From positions 558,001 through 622,000 of the forward strand of contig NZ_LN648874.1 in assembly GCF_000826185.2 (NCBI RefSeq): DNA of 64,000 nt, in the 5' to 3' direction. The translations under genes and the position numbers were made by a program. Shown here one piece after another: positions 18,035-27,004 of the stretch (within the stretch, counting starts at the first letter, position 1; every line of letters starts with the position of its first letter). The notes under the pieces are model-generated. The model saw only the letters and a program-made list of their open reading frames with translations, searched no databases and was not told the origin of the DNA. The DNA comes from Microbacterium gorillae (GTDB taxonomy: Bacteria > Actinomycetota > Actinomycetes > Actinomycetales > Microbacteriaceae).

Positions 18035-19573
18035 AAGGCCCGCTTCGATGAAGCCGTCGTGCAGCCCGAGTTGACGGCCCAGGCCAAGCAGCACGCCAAA
18101 GGCAAGCAGACCGCCCGCGAGCGCATCGAACAGCTGCTCGATCAGGGCAGCTTCGTCGAGTTCGACGAGTACGTGCGCCACCGCACGACGGCGTTCGGCA
18201 TGGACCGTTCCCGCCCCTACGGCGATTCGGTCGTGACCGGCATCGGAACGATCAACGGCCGCACGGTGGCGGTCTACTCGCAGGACTTCACCACGTTCGG
18301 CGGATCGCTCGGCGAGGTCTCCGGCGACAAGATCATCAAGATCATGGAGTTCGCCCTGCGCAGCGGCGTGCCCATCATCGGCATCCTCGACTCCGGCGGC
18401 GCTCGCATCCAGGAGGGCGTGCTGGCCCTCAGCAAGTACGGCGAGATCTTCCGGTTGAACACCCGCTCCTCCGGCGTCATCCCGCAGATCTCGATCATCA
18501 TGGGTCCGGCCGCCGGCGGCGCCGTGTACGGCCCGGCGCTGACCGATTTCGTGATCATGGTCGACAAGACCAGTCAGATGTTCGTCACCGGTCCGGACGT
18601 GATCAAGACGGTCACCGGTGAGGACGTCGGCATGGAGGAGCTCGGTGGTGCGCTCACGCACAACACCCGCTCCGGCGTCGCGCACTACCTCGCCGCGGAC
18701 GAGGAGGACGCGCTGGATTACGCGCGCACCCTGCTCGGCTTCCTCCCGGACAACAACATGACCGACGCCCCCGTCTATGACACGGCGTTCGAGTTCGAGA
18801 CCAGCGACTCCGATCGTGCCCTGAACACCCTCATCCCGGACCTGCCGAACCAGCCGTACGACATGAAGGACGCCATCGGGCGCATCGTCGATGACGGCGA
18901 CTTCCTCGAGGTGCAGCCGTTGTTCGCCCCGAACATCCTGATCGGCTTCGGCCGGGTCGAGGGCCGGACGGTGGGCATCATCGCGAACCAGCCTTCGCAG
19001 ATGGCCGGCACGCTGAACATCGAAGCGGGCGAGAAGGCCAGCCGCTTCGTCCGCTTCTGCGACGCGTTCTCCGTTCCGATCGTCACCCTCGTGGACGTCC
19101 CGGGCTACCTGCCCGGCACCGACCAGGAATGGACCGGCGTCATCCGCCGCGGCGCGAAGCTCATCTACGCCTACGCCGAGGCGACCGTGCCGCTGGTCAC
19201 CGTGATCATGCGCAAGGCCTACGGCGGTGCGTACATCGTGATGGGCTCGAAGCAGCTGGGCGCGGACGTCAACCTGGCCTGGCCGACGGCGGAGATCGCC
19301 GTGATGGGTGGCCAGGGCGCGGTGAACATCCTCTACCGCGGCGAGATCCGCAAGGCGGAGGAGGCCGGCGAGGACGTCGCGGCGGTTCGCACGCGCCTGG
19401 CGAACGAGTACACCTACAACGTCACCAGTCCGTTCCTGGCCGCCGAGCGCGGCGAGCTGGACGGGGTCATCGAGCCGGCCGCCACGCGCGTCGCGATCGC
19501 GAAGGCGCTGCGCTCGCTGCGCGGCAAGCGCGCCGAGCTGCCGCCGAAGAAGCACGGGAACATTCCACTGTGA
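17984..19573 (+). CDS. accD: Acyl-CoA (propionyl/acetyl-CoA) carboxylase beta (carboxyltransferase) subunit
   Basis: 529 residues, the standard length of AccD5/PccB. Two crotonase-type halves are visible: the first has [11 protein letters not shown] and the acyl-CoA oxyanion-hole region [14 protein letters not shown], the second has [14 protein letters not shown] and [15 protein letters not shown]. It transfers CO2 from carboxybiotin to acetyl- or propionyl-CoA, feeding fatty acid or methylmalonyl-CoA synthesis. Start: GTG 17984; the frame is open to 17705 through the duplicated unit but the upstream equivalent start is GGG. The epsilon subunit gene overlaps its stop. Confidence 0.93.
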   Translation: MTDSNDLATTAGKIADLKARFDEAVVQPELTAQAKQHAKGKQTARERIEQLLDQGSFVEFDEYVRHRTTAFGMDRSRPYGDSVVTGIGTINGRTVAVYSQDFTTFGGSLGEVSGDKIIKIMEFALRSGVPIIGILDSGGARIQEGVLALSKYGEIFRLNTRSSGVIPQISIIMGPAAGGAVYGPALTDFVIMVDKTSQMFVTGPDVIKTVTGEDVGMEELGGALTHNTRSGVAHYLAADEEDALDYARTLLGFLPDNNMTDAPVYDTAFEFETSDSDRALNTLIPDLPNQPYDMKDAIGRIVDDGDFLEVQPLFAPNILIGFGRVEGRTVGIIANQPSQMAGTLNIEAGEKASRFVRFCDAFSVPIVTLVDVPGYLPGTDQEWTGVIRRGAKLIYAYAEATVPLVTVIMRKAYGGAYIVMGSKQLGADVNLAWPTAEIAVMGGQGAVNILYRGEIRKAEEAGEDVAAVRTRLANEYTYNVTSPFLAAERGELDGVIEPAATRVAIAKALRSLRGKRAELPPKKHGNIPL

Positions 19574-19794
19574 CCGAGCCCCAGGACGCTCCGGCGATGA
19601 TCGAGATCCACCGCGGAAATCCGACCGCGGAGGAGCTCGCCGCCGTCATCGCGGTGGTCAGCGAGGTGTACGCGTCCGAGGTCGCGGCGCTCGAGGCTGA
19701 CGACGGACCGCGCCCCTCGGCCTGGCAGCAGGGACGCCGCAACCTCCGTCGACCCCTGAACCGCGAGGTCGGCTGGGGCCGCTTCACCGGCTGA
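19570..19794 (+). CDS. accE: Acyl-CoA carboxylase epsilon subunit
   Basis: 74 residues from GTG 19570, overlapping the beta subunit stop as [22 protein letters not shown] and a C-terminal basic stretch ([14 protein letters not shown]) are typical of the small AccE/PccE proteins of actinobacteria, which bind the beta subunit and aid holoenzyme assembly. It is short and diverse as a family; the assignment rests on size, these motifs and position. Confidence 0.88.
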   Translation: MTEPQDAPAMIEIHRGNPTAEELAAVIAVVSEVYASEVAALEADDGPRPSAWQQGRRNLRRPLNREVGWGRFTG

Positions 19795-19906
19795 CGCCGG
19801 CCCGGTGTCCCCCAAAGGTCCTACAGACCGGTCGGACCCCCGCATTCCATACTGGAACCGGCAACGCTGTGCGTGAGACCGGAGACGACACCAGGGGGTG
19901 GGTTCT

Positions 19907-19928
19907 CCGGGCCCCGCGGGCCGGTTTT
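19907..19928 (+). terminator. Candidate terminator after accD-accE
   Basis: CCGG/CCC arms at 19907-19914 pair with GGG/CCGG at 19918-19924 around a three-base loop with one bulge, followed by TTTT at 19925-19928. It lies 113 bases after the accE stop. Confidence 0.45.
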
Positions 19929-20002
19929 CGGGTAACCGTTCCGCACCGGCGGGAGATGTGAGATCTGGTACTCCGTCTCCCGCCTCCCCGTTCAGCAGCC
20001 GC

Positions 20003-20048
20003 CGCTGGATTCGAGAGAGGAAAGAGGGGCCCCCTCTCGAGTCCAGCG
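20003..20048 (-). terminator. Hairpin after the two-component operon, possibly bidirectional terminator
   Basis: A 15-bp stem (20003-20017 with 20034-20048, one G-T pair) with a 16-base loop, ending 21 bases after the stop of the minus-strand gene at 20070. There is no clear T tract, so it may instead stabilise the 3' end. The rest of 19795-20069 shows no gene. Confidence 0.5.
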
Positions 20049-20069
20049 CCTCTTCTTCGACACCGAGGC

Positions 20070-21116
20070 TCAGGGCTCGGCCGGACGCGAACGGGCGATC
20101 TCGTGCCAGAGGTCGATGTCATCGGATGACTCGGCGGGCCGTCCCACGACGGTCACCGCCGTCTTCGGGTCCCGCGCGGCGCGGATGATCAGCCGTTCCG
20201 TCGAAGCGGACGCGACGACGTCGGCGAGTTCGGCGCGGATCGCGTCCAGGCTGGCTTGATCCAGTCCGTCCAGACCGCCTTCGTCGAACACGTTCACCAC
20301 GATGCCCCGCGCCCGGGCCGCGTCCAGCTCCGCACGCACCCGCTCATCCAACAGCCGCGCGCCGCGCAGCTCGTCGCGGAGACTTCCCTCGGCGATCTCG
20401 GCCTGCGCACGCTCGTCCTCGCTCAGATGGCCGTCGGTTTCAATGACACGAGACAGCACCGGGCCGGCCACCTGCAGCGCGAAGCGCACGCGGACACGAC
20501 GTTCGCGTCGACGAGCGCCGTGCACGGTCTGCCAGGCGACCGCCGCGTGCTGCAGTTCGACCAGGCGCACCGTGTCGCGCGCCGCTCGGTCCATGGAGCG
20601 CAGCAGAAGCTGAGCGGCGAGAATCCACATGATCGACCCGGTCATACCCAGGCTGAACGCCGCCAGGGGCCCGAGCCACCCGACCGCGCCGACGGTGAGA
20701 GCCGCGGCGCCGATCCACGCCAGCAGTGCGCGGCGACGCACGGCGAGGACCGTGAGGAGGGCACCGATCGCGCCGATGTAGCTGGTGGCGTACGCCGCCT
20801 GACGGTGCGCTTCCTCGACCGAGAGCGCGACCACCGAGGGCACGACGACCGCGGTCGCCACGGCGAGGACCCCGGCCCAGACGGGCATGACCGTCGGGCC
20901 CCGACTGCCCGCGGTCAGTGGCGCGTCGGAGGCCACCGCCGGGTAGCGCGACTCCGCGAACAGGCACACGACGGTGACCACCACGATCAGGAGCGCGCAG
21001 GCGATCAGCAGAGCCGGGTTCACCACCGGACCGGTGAACAGCAGCCCGCGTGCGGTGAGATACAGCACGAAGGCGAGAGCGAGGACGACCAGGAGCCGCC
21101 GGGCGGAGACCCTCAC
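20070..21116 (-). CDS. Membrane protein partner of the histidine kinase, unknown function
   Basis: 348 residues from GTG 21116, which overlaps the kinase stop as GTGA; an in-frame GTG at 21125 is less likely. Six hydrophobic helices fill about residues 8-175. A cytosolic C-terminal part (HAAVAWQTVHGARRRERR, then EDERAQAEIAEGSLRDELRG) follows. The order of membrane helices, a helical linker and an alpha/beta end resembles a histidine kinase, but no phospho-acceptor His motif or ATP-binding N, G1 or G2 box is visible. It may be a degenerate kinase or a sensor subunit; this is inference from the operon. Confidence 0.6.
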   Translation of the reverse strand: MRVSARRLLVVLALAFVLYLTARGLLFTGPVVNPALLIACALLIVVVTVVCLFAESRYPAVASDAPLTAGSRGPTVMPVWAGVLAVATAVVVPSVVALSVEEAHRQAAYATSYIGAIGALLTVLAVRRRALLAWIGAAALTVGAVGWLGPLAAFSLGMTGSIMWILAAQLLLRSMDRAARDTVRLVELQHAAVAWQTVHGARRRERRVRVRFALQVAGPVLSRVIETDGHLSEDERAQAEIAEGSLRDELRGARLLDERVRAELDAARARGIVVNVFDEGGLDGLDQASLDAIRAELADVVASASTERLIIRAARDPKTAVTVVGRPAESSDDIDLWHEIARSRPAEP

Positions 21117-22306
21117 GGCGTCCACTCCAGCGTGACGCGCGTGCCGGTGGCACGGCTGTCCAGAGAAGCCGTACCGCCGACAGCGCTCATGCGCGCGAAG
21201 ATCGAGGCACGGATGCCCAGCCGGTCCTCCGGCACGTGGCCGAGGTCCACACCGGGTCCGGAATCGGAGATCACGACGCGGCAGCCGTCCCCCGGAGCGG
21301 TGACGGTCACCTCCAGCCCTCGACCGGCCGCGTGCTGGACCGCATTGGCGACGGCCTGCGCGGCCGCGAGCGTGATCGCGCGTGCCACTCGACCAGGGAT
21401 GAAAGCGGTCTGCGGCGGGGCGATCACGAGGTGCACGCCCGTGGCGGCAGCGGATTCGCCGATCTCCGATGCGATCTCCACGGTGGTCATGGGCGCCGTG
21501 CTCGGCCCGTCCACGTCGCGTTCCGCGTCAGCGAGACCCGTCAACGCGTCCCGCGCCATCGCGACGGCGAGCTCTCGCTCTCGGGGAACCTGCGCCCGGG
21601 CGGCCGCGAGAAGCGCGGAGAGCACGCTGTCGTGCATCAGCGCGGCCAGCTCCATCCGCTCCTGCTCGCGCGCCTCGGCCGCCGACGCCTCCGCATAGGT
21701 GGCCAGCGCGTCGGCTCGAGCGCTGTCCACCTCGTCCGAGACCCGGCGGACCATCCACACGATGATCAGCAGGACGAACCCGAAGATCAACGAGAAGGAC
21801 ATGTCCGGCAGACCGTTCACCCAGTACACCGCGTCACCCCCGCCGAGCGCGATCCGCACCGCCGTGTAGAGCACGGGCACCGCGACCGTGTAGACGATCT
21901 GCCACGGCAGCGGGAAGACGAGGGCCGCACTGATCGTCGCGACGTTGATCAGGAACCAGGTCCACGGCTGCACGGTCGGATGGGACAGCGCCGGGTCCGC
22001 GACGACGAACCACACCACCAGGACGATCGGGAAGACGGCCGCGAACAGGGCGGCTCCCGTCGTGCGGAGCACCCCGGTGACCGAGGTGATGATCATCACG
22101 GTGAGCGCGGCGAACGTCGCCATCACCAGGGTGGCTCCCCAGCGGCCGGCCTCGGTGCTGCCGACGGAGGCGAGGAAGGCCTGCACGCCGAACACCACAC
22201 AGGTGCCGCCGACGATCACGCCCAGGATGCGTTCCACGCGCGCCCGCGTGAACGAGCGCGTGCCGGTCAGGGGCAGAGTGAGTGCGGGCCCGGTCTCAGG
22301 CTCCAC
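21113..22306 (-). CDS. Sensor histidine kinase (NarL-system type)
   Basis: 397 residues. Six hydrophobic helices (about 27-188) form the sensor part. The helix ELAALMHDSVLSALL at 219-233 holds the likely phospho-acceptor His 225, in a variant close to the HisKA_3 type. The HATPase end has VANAVQHAAG (N box), VVISDSGPGVDLGHVPEDRLGIR (G1) and GTRVTLEW. The start GTG 22306 lies inside the response regulator gene (11-nt overlap). The signal sensed is not deducible. Confidence 0.85.
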   Translation of the reverse strand: MEPETGPALTLPLTGTRSFTRARVERILGVIVGGTCVVFGVQAFLASVGSTEAGRWGATLVMATFAALTVMIITSVTGVLRTTGAALFAAVFPIVLVVWFVVADPALSHPTVQPWTWFLINVATISAALVFPLPWQIVYTVAVPVLYTAVRIALGGGDAVYWVNGLPDMSFSLIFGFVLLIIVWMVRRVSDEVDSARADALATYAEASAAEAREQERMELAALMHDSVLSALLAAARAQVPRERELAVAMARDALTGLADAERDVDGPSTAPMTTVEIASEIGESAAATGVHLVIAPPQTAFIPGRVARAITLAAAQAVANAVQHAAGRGLEVTVTAPGDGCRVVISDSGPGVDLGHVPEDRLGIRASIFARMSAVGGTASLDSRATGTRVTLEWTP

Positions 22307-22961
22307 GCGGAGCCCCGGCGGCGGAGTCGTCGATGATCCCGTCCTCCATCGCCCGCATCAGCAGGTCCACCTTCGTCGGGGCGGGACGGCCGACCTCGAT
22401 GTACTTCGTGCGCACGCGGGTGATGTTCTCCTTGGCGGTGGAGAACGCAATGCCGAGCCGGTCGGCGACGATCTTCAACGGCAGTCCGGTCGCGTACAGG
22501 CTCAGCACCTCGCGCTCACGCTGCGACAGCTGCGCGTCGGCGAACGCGACGTCGCCGTCCACGGCGCTCGCCCAATCGACGTTGTCCAAGGGCTCGCCAC
22601 GGGCCACGGTCGCGATCGCCGCGATCACGTCGCCGGTCGGCGAGGACTTGCTGATGACGCCGGCCGCGCCGGCGGCGAGCGACTCGCGCACCGCTGCGGG
22701 GCGGTCCGCCACACTGTGGATCACGACCGGGGTGCCGGTGGCGACGACGCGCGCGACGTTCTCCGTCACGGTCGAACCGTCGCCGAGGCCCAGGTCGAGC
22801 ACGACGACGTCCGCGAGCGGGTCGTTCGTCGAGCACGCCCAGGCGAGGTACTGCGCCACCGTCTCACCGGAGAACACCACGACACTGCCATCCCGGACGA
22901 GGGCGAGCTCCAGCCCCAGCCGCACGGATTCGTGGTCGTCGATGAGCGCTACGCGGGTCAC
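22296..22961 (-). CDS. LuxR/NarL-family response regulator
   Basis: 221 residues. The receiver domain has the acidic pair at 8-9, phospho-acceptor Asp 56 (VVVLDLGLG) and the conserved Lys in VISKSSP. The C-terminal helix-turn-helix (LSQREREVLSLYATGL, then IVADRLGIAFSTAKENITRV) is of the LuxR type, although SxxTAK replaces the usual SxxTVK. It is first in the operon, starts at GTG 22961 and has TAGGCT six bases upstream (leaderless pattern). Confidence 0.9.
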   Translation of the reverse strand: MTRVALIDDHESVRLGLELALVRDGSVVVFSGETVAQYLAWACSTNDPLADVVVLDLGLGDGSTVTENVARVVATGTPVVIHSVADRPAAVRESLAAGAAGVISKSSPTGDVIAAIATVARGEPLDNVDWASAVDGDVAFADAQLSQREREVLSLYATGLPLKIVADRLGIAFSTAKENITRVRTKYIEVGRPAPTKVDLLMRAMEDGIIDDSAAGAPRGA

Positions 22962-22967
22962 GCGACC

Positions 22968-22973
22968 AGCCTA
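22968..22973 (-). promoter_or_regulatory. Leaderless-type -10 box of the response regulator operon
   Basis: TAGGCT on the minus strand, six bases before GTG 22961. Confidence 0.6.
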
Positions 22974-22992
22974 GTGCGCGCACAGACTCCGC

Positions 22993-24219
22993 TCAGCGAG
23001 TGATCAGCGCAATCGTCTCGAGGTGATGCGAGTGCGGGAACAGATCGAACGCGCGCAGACGCTGAGCCCGGTACCCGTGCTCGCCGAAGGTGCCGAGATC
23101 ACGGGCGAGCGCGACCGGGTCGCACGCCACGTAGATGAGAGCCCGCGGCGCCAGCTCGACGAGGTCGCGCACCACCGCGGCACCCGCTCCCGAGCGGGGC
23201 GGATCCAGCACCACGATGCCGGCGTTCAAGCGCTCCCGTTCACCCGCGGAGGCGGTGGCCACGAGCTGACGGGTGAACCGGTCGACGCGGGCGGTCTCGG
23301 CGCGCGCACCGATCCATTCGGACAGGTTCTCGCCCGCGTGCTCGGTGGCGCGCGCATCCGCTTCCACGCTGGTCAGGCGCGTCGCACCGGATTCGGCCAG
23401 CGTCGTACCGAACAGCCCGACGCCGCCGTAGAGGTCGAGGTGCCAGGCGTCCGGGTCGACCTCGATGCCGGCGATGTACTCGCGGACCACACCGTCCAGC
23501 GTGTCGGCCGCGCTGTGGTGCACCTGCCAGAAGCCGTCGGCGTCGACGCGGAACTCGCGATCGCCGACCTTCTCGGTGATGACCTCGTGACGGGTGCGCT
23601 CGCTCCCCTCGGCCCGGTTGACGACGCGCACGTGGCCGTCGGATGCCTGGACCAGGTCGATCCGGTCCGCGCGACCGGCGGTGAGGCGCTCGGTGGCGCG
23701 CTCCACGGCGGCCGTCGCCAGCGGATGATCCGGCACCTCGATCACGGTGTGGCTGCGGGCGGCGAACGGCCCGATGCGACCGTCGTCATCCACGTGCAGG
23801 CTGACGCGCGTGCGCCAGCGCCTGCCGTCGGCGTCGCCCGCGACGGCCTCGACCGGCACGTCCGCCTCGATGCCGCCGAACCGCTGCAGGGCGTCGGCGA
23901 GAACGCGGCCCTTCAGGGCGCGCTGGTGGCCGAGCTCGATGTGACCGAAGTCAGCCCCACCGGGGCGCTGCGCCGGGGGCACGGACACGTCCGCGGCGGA
24001 CCACACGTGCGGGCGACGGTGCTCGGAAGCTTCGAGGACCTCGACCGTCTCGGCCCGCCAGAACGACTTCTTGCGCGCGTCCGTGACCCGGGCACGGACC
24101 GTCTCGCCCGGAATGGCGTCGGTGACGAACACCACGCGCCCCTCGTGGCGGGCGACGAAGACGCCGCCGTGCGCGACATCGGTGACGGTCAGATCCAGGG
24201 TCTCGGGTGCGTTTTCCAC
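22993..24219 (-). CDS. TrmA/RumA-family RNA (uracil-5-)-methyltransferase
   Basis: 408 residues. An N-terminal TRAM domain (about 1-65, VVFVTDAIPGETVRARV) precedes a Rossmann methyltransferase with the SAM site LDLYGGVGLFGTTLA, the catalytic region VLDPPRSGAG and YVACDP, whose Cys would be the nucleophile. The family methylates C5 of uridines in 23S rRNA or tRNA. Cluster Cys residues of E. coli RlmD are not obvious. Start is uncertain: GTG 24219 has GGGAGG nine bases upstream; ATG 24228 has no usable spacing. The natural upstream region is lost, because adapter-like sequence begins 31 bases before the start. Confidence 0.85.
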   Translation of the reverse strand: MENAPETLDLTVTDVAHGGVFVARHEGRVVFVTDAIPGETVRARVTDARKKSFWRAETVEVLEASEHRRPHVWSAADVSVPPAQRPGGADFGHIELGHQRALKGRVLADALQRFGGIEADVPVEAVAGDADGRRWRTRVSLHVDDDGRIGPFAARSHTVIEVPDHPLATAAVERATERLTAGRADRIDLVQASDGHVRVVNRAEGSERTRHEVITEKVGDREFRVDADGFWQVHHSAADTLDGVVREYIAGIEVDPDAWHLDLYGGVGLFGTTLAESGATRLTSVEADARATEHAGENLSEWIGARAETARVDRFTRQLVATASAGERERLNAGIVVLDPPRSGAGAAVVRDLVELAPRALIYVACDPVALARDLGTFGEHGYRAQRLRAFDLFPHSHHLETIALITR

Positions 24220-24228
24220 ACCTCCCAT

Positions 24229-24609
24229 CCTCCCATGGGGCACGTGGGGGCTGGCTCTTATAAACATCTTACCCTGCCGCCGACGAGACAGGGGGGGGTC
24301 TTAGGATCTTGGGGGAGGTTGCAGTTCCCGATATGGCGCGTTCACAACGCTGATGACGGGAAGCCACGGGGACGGCCGACTTGGGTCCACCGGCTCACGT
24401 TATGGCGCGACATTACTTGAAAACGTGAAGTGCGTGAGGGAATATCGCCGGTTGCGTCGATGAGCGAATGCGGGTTGCATGCGCGTGGCGCGCAGCGCCG
24501 GCCCCGCGCGAAGCTGCCCGCTGGGGTTGCGTCCGGACTACTACGGAGGTTGCACTGCAATACGGTGAGATTCGTAGATTTGTTCCCCTCGTGTTGGGAG
24601 AATTGGGGC
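24229..24609. other. Gene-free stretch holding adapter-like sequence, possible false join
   Basis: 381 bases between the methyltransferase and the HNH protein. The first third (24251-about 24330) resembles Illumina Nextera adapter. The remainder has normal composition; TTGCAC and TAGATT around 24550-24580 could be promoter boxes for the HNH gene (spacing 19). I see no RNA gene. Confidence 0.6.
24251..24330 (+). other. Error-rich Nextera adapter read-through (assembly artefact)
   Basis: CTGGCTCTTATAAACATCT (24251-24269) differs at two positions from the transposase end CTGTCTCTTATACACATCT. It is followed by TACCCTGCC, an extra GCC, and GACGA, matching GACGCTGCCGACGA of the Read 1 adapter with two mismatches and one 3-base insertion. 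A G run (24291-24298), typical of two-colour chemistry, and a diverged P5-like part (TTAGGATCTTGGGGGAGG) come next. Adapter sequences are established knowledge; the artefact call is inference. Confidence 0.85.
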
Positions 24610-25929
24610 ATGGCATTCGACGCACCACTCCCCAACCCGGGGCACCGGTGGCAGCACAGCGGCACCCGGTGCTCGCCGGGGTCTGATGCCCGCATGTCCG
24701 CACTGGTGTCCGACGCTCTGATGCTTCAGCGGCAGATCGCGTGTTTGCAGGCGCGGCAGGAGACGGTGTTCGCGGCCGTGGCTGATGTGGCCGAGCACCG
24801 TGCCGAGGGGGTGTCCGCGCGGGCGCAGGAGCACGAGCTGATCATCCGCGACGTCGCTGCGGAACTCGGGGCCGCGTTGCATGTCAGCGACCGGGTGATC
24901 CAGGGGCGGTTGGCGGACGCGGCGGTGCTGGTACACGAGTTCCCCCGCACGCATACGGCGCTCGAGGACGGGCGGATCACGATGAGTCATGCCCGGGTGA
25001 TCGTGCACGCCGGGTCCCCGATCGAAGACCCGGGCCGGCGGGAGGCGTTCGAGGCTACGGCGGTGCCGGTCGCGGAGGGGACATCGGCGGGGCGGTTGCG
25101 GGCCAGGGTGAAGCGGGACGCGGACGCGTCCCGCACCGACAGTCTGGATGACCGGCACCGGAAGGCGCGGGAGGGCCGGTACGTGGTCGTCGAGGACGGG
25201 GACGACGGGATGAGCGAGATCCACGCCTGCATCCCCACCCTCCTCGCGCACGGCATCAGTGACCGTCTGCACGCCCACGCCCGCCGCATCAGACGACACC
25301 ACAAGACTGGCCCGGGCGATGCGCGAACGATGTCGCAGATCACCGCGGACGTGTTCTGCGACCTCCTGCTCACCACAGACCCGGCCACCGCCGGGGACGC
25401 GCTGTCGTCGATCCGCGCGCAGGTGCAGATCACGATCCCCGCCACCGTCCTCACCGGCCAGTCAGGTTCGGGGGCGGAACTGGTTGGGGTCGGACCCATC
25501 GACCCCGACACCGCCCGAACCCTCGCCGGCATCGCGCCGGGGTGGGACCGATTGTTCCTGCATCCCGCCACGGGCATGGTGACATCAGTGGACCGGTACC
25601 GGCCGTCGGCGGGGCAGCGGCGGATACTGCGGGTGCGGGATGAGCATTGCCGATTCCCGGGGTGCCGGTACCCGGCGATCCGCTCTGACGCAGACCACAC
25701 CATCGATGCCGCCCGAGGTGGTCCGACGGCGATCAGCAACCTCGGGCACTTCTGTCGCCGACATCACACGCTGAAGCACCACACTCGGTGGAGCGCGGAG
25801 AACCTGCCAGGCGGCGTCATCCGATGGACCAGCCCGCTCGGCACCATCTACACCGACCATCCACCCCGCACCGTCGTGTTCACACCCGGCGGAGGCGACG
25901 GCATGGACGAGACCATCCCTCCGTTCTGA
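24610..25929 (+). CDS. DUF222/HNH endonuclease signature protein
   Basis: 439 residues from ATG 24610, with GGGAG nine bases upstream; the frame is open from 24430 but without a ribosome binding site. The N-terminal two thirds is the helical DUF222 region (ALMLQRQIACLQARQETVFAAV...). The C-terminal HNH motif is CRFPGC..., DADHTIDAARGGPT, SNLGHFCRRHHTLKHH, with the two zinc Cys and catalytic His. Such genes are numerous in Microbacteriaceae and related actinobacteria; their role is not established, though mobility has been proposed. Its upstream region is suspect because of the adapter-like sequence. Confidence 0.85.
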   Translation: MAFDAPLPNPGHRWQHSGTRCSPGSDARMSALVSDALMLQRQIACLQARQETVFAAVADVAEHRAEGVSARAQEHELIIRDVAAELGAALHVSDRVIQGRLADAAVLVHEFPRTHTALEDGRITMSHARVIVHAGSPIEDPGRREAFEATAVPVAEGTSAGRLRARVKRDADASRTDSLDDRHRKAREGRYVVVEDGDDGMSEIHACIPTLLAHGISDRLHAHARRIRRHHKTGPGDARTMSQITADVFCDLLLTTDPATAGDALSSIRAQVQITIPATVLTGQSGSGAELVGVGPIDPDTARTLAGIAPGWDRLFLHPATGMVTSVDRYRPSAGQRRILRVRDEHCRFPGCRYPAIRSDADHTIDAARGGPTAISNLGHFCRRHHTLKHHTRWSAENLPGGVIRWTSPLGTIYTDHPPRTVVFTPGGGDGMDETIPPF

Positions 25930-25942
25930 CGACGCCGGTAGG

Positions 25943-25948
25943 TTGGGC
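25943..25948 (+). promoter_or_regulatory. Leaderless-type -10 region of maf
   Basis: GGTAGGTTGGGCGC directly precedes ATG 25951; TAGGTT within it ends about six bases before the start codon. It lies in the 21-base gap after the HNH gene. Confidence 0.5.
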
Positions 25949-25950
25949 GC

Positions 25951-26595
25951 ATGCGCGTGCTGTTGGCTTCCACCTCCCCCGCCCGTCTGATGCTGCTGCG
26001 GCAGGCCGGGATCGAACCACTGACGCACTCCCCCGGTGTGGATGAGGACGCCGCGGTCGCCGCCCGCGAGGCGACCGAGGGCCGGACCCTCGCCCCGGAC
26101 GAGCACGTTCTGCTCCTCGCGCGACTGAAAGCCGGCGCGGTGGGCGACACGATCGCGAACACGCACCCCGGATTCACCGGCGTCGTCATCGGCGGGGACT
26201 CGATGTTCGAGCTGGACGGCGTCGTCTACGGCAAGCCTCACCTGCCCGAGATCGCGACCCGGCGGTGGGCCGCGATGCGCGGCCGCACCGGCATCCTGCA
26301 CTCCGGACACAGCGTGCTGCGCGTGCAGGACGGCGTCGTCACCGGCGAGGTCCATGCCGTCGCGCAGGCGGCGGTGAGCTTCGCATCCGACATCACGGAC
26401 GCAGAGATCGCGGCGTACGTCGCGACGGGCGAGCCACTCGAGGTGGCCGGCGCCTTCACCGTCGACAGTCTCGGCGGTGCGTTCATCGACCGCGTGGACG
26501 GCGACCCGTCCACGGTCGTCGGAATGTCCCTGTCGACGATCCGTCGCCTCGTGCGCGACCTCGGGGTCGCGTGGACGGACCTCTGGAACCGCTGA
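25951..26595 (+). CDS. maf: Maf-family nucleoside triphosphate pyrophosphatase
   Basis: 214 residues. The N-terminal signature LLASTSPARLMLL is the family's substrate loop; GGDSMFELDG with the conserved Asp near 76 and VAGAFTVDSLGGAFIDRVDGDPSTVVG near 168-194, split by the catalytic residues, complete the Maf fold. Maf proteins hydrolyse non-canonical nucleotides (dTTP/UTP or modified bases). Maf next to acyl-CoA carboxylase genes is a conserved actinobacterial arrangement. The gene ends one base from the convergent ridA stop. Confidence 0.92.
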   Translation: MRVLLASTSPARLMLLRQAGIEPLTHSPGVDEDAAVAAREATEGRTLAPDEHVLLLARLKAGAVGDTIANTHPGFTGVVIGGDSMFELDGVVYGKPHLPEIATRRWAAMRGRTGILHSGHSVLRVQDGVVTGEVHAVAQAAVSFASDITDAEIAAYVATGEPLEVAGAFTVDSLGGAFIDRVDGDPSTVVGMSLSTIRRLVRDLGVAWTDLWNR

Positions 26596-26596
26596 C

Positions 26597-27004
26597 TCAG
26601 TCCATGACGGCCGCGACGGCCTCGATCTCCACCAGTTGGTCGGTGTAGCCGAGCACGGTCACACCCAGCAGCGTGCTCGGCACGTCGTGGTCCCCGAACG
26701 CCGCTGCCACGACGTCCCGCGCCGCAACGAGGTCGGCCTGGGCCGATGAGGCGACGAGCACCCGGGTGCTGATCACGTCGGTCAGCTCAGCGCCCGCCGC
26801 GGCGAGGGCCCGCGTGAGTGTCTGCACGCACACGGCGGCCTGCCCGGCATAGTCCCCGACCGCCAGTGTGGTGCCGTCCACATCGAGTGGGCACGCCCCG
26901 GCGAGGAAGATCAGGCGGGCCTCCCGCGGGGCGGTCGCGGCGTACGCGTACTGCGCGACATCGGACAGATCGGCGGCACGGATGAGCTGGACGGCACTGG
27001 TCAT
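26597..27004 (-). CDS. RidA/YjgF/YER057c-family protein
   Basis: 135 residues from ATG 27004 with a GA-rich site upstream. Family landmarks are LIFLAGACPLDVDG, VGDYAGQAAVCVQTLTRAL and DVISTRVLVAS with an Arg near 94 in the position that binds the carboxylate of enamine/imine substrates, and QLVEIEAVAAV at the end. RidA enzymes deaminate reactive 2-aminoacrylate-type imines. It is convergent with maf and divergent from the carboxylase alpha gene. Confidence 0.85.
   Translation of the reverse strand: MTSAVQLIRAADLSDVAQYAYAATAPREARLIFLAGACPLDVDGTTLAVGDYAGQAAVCVQTLTRALAAAGAELTDVISTRVLVASSAQADLVAARDVVAAAFGDHDVPSTLLGVTVLGYTDQLVEIEAVAAVMD

Noticed and set aside
19795-20069. tRNA or small RNA gene in the accE/two-component spacer
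   Set aside because: No tRNA T-loop or cloverleaf pattern was found; only terminator-like hairpins are visible.
24251-24300. Tn5/IS50-type mosaic end as a natural transposon end
   Set aside because: The bases after the 19-bp end match the synthetic Read 1 adapter and are followed by a G run; no transposase or second end is nearby.
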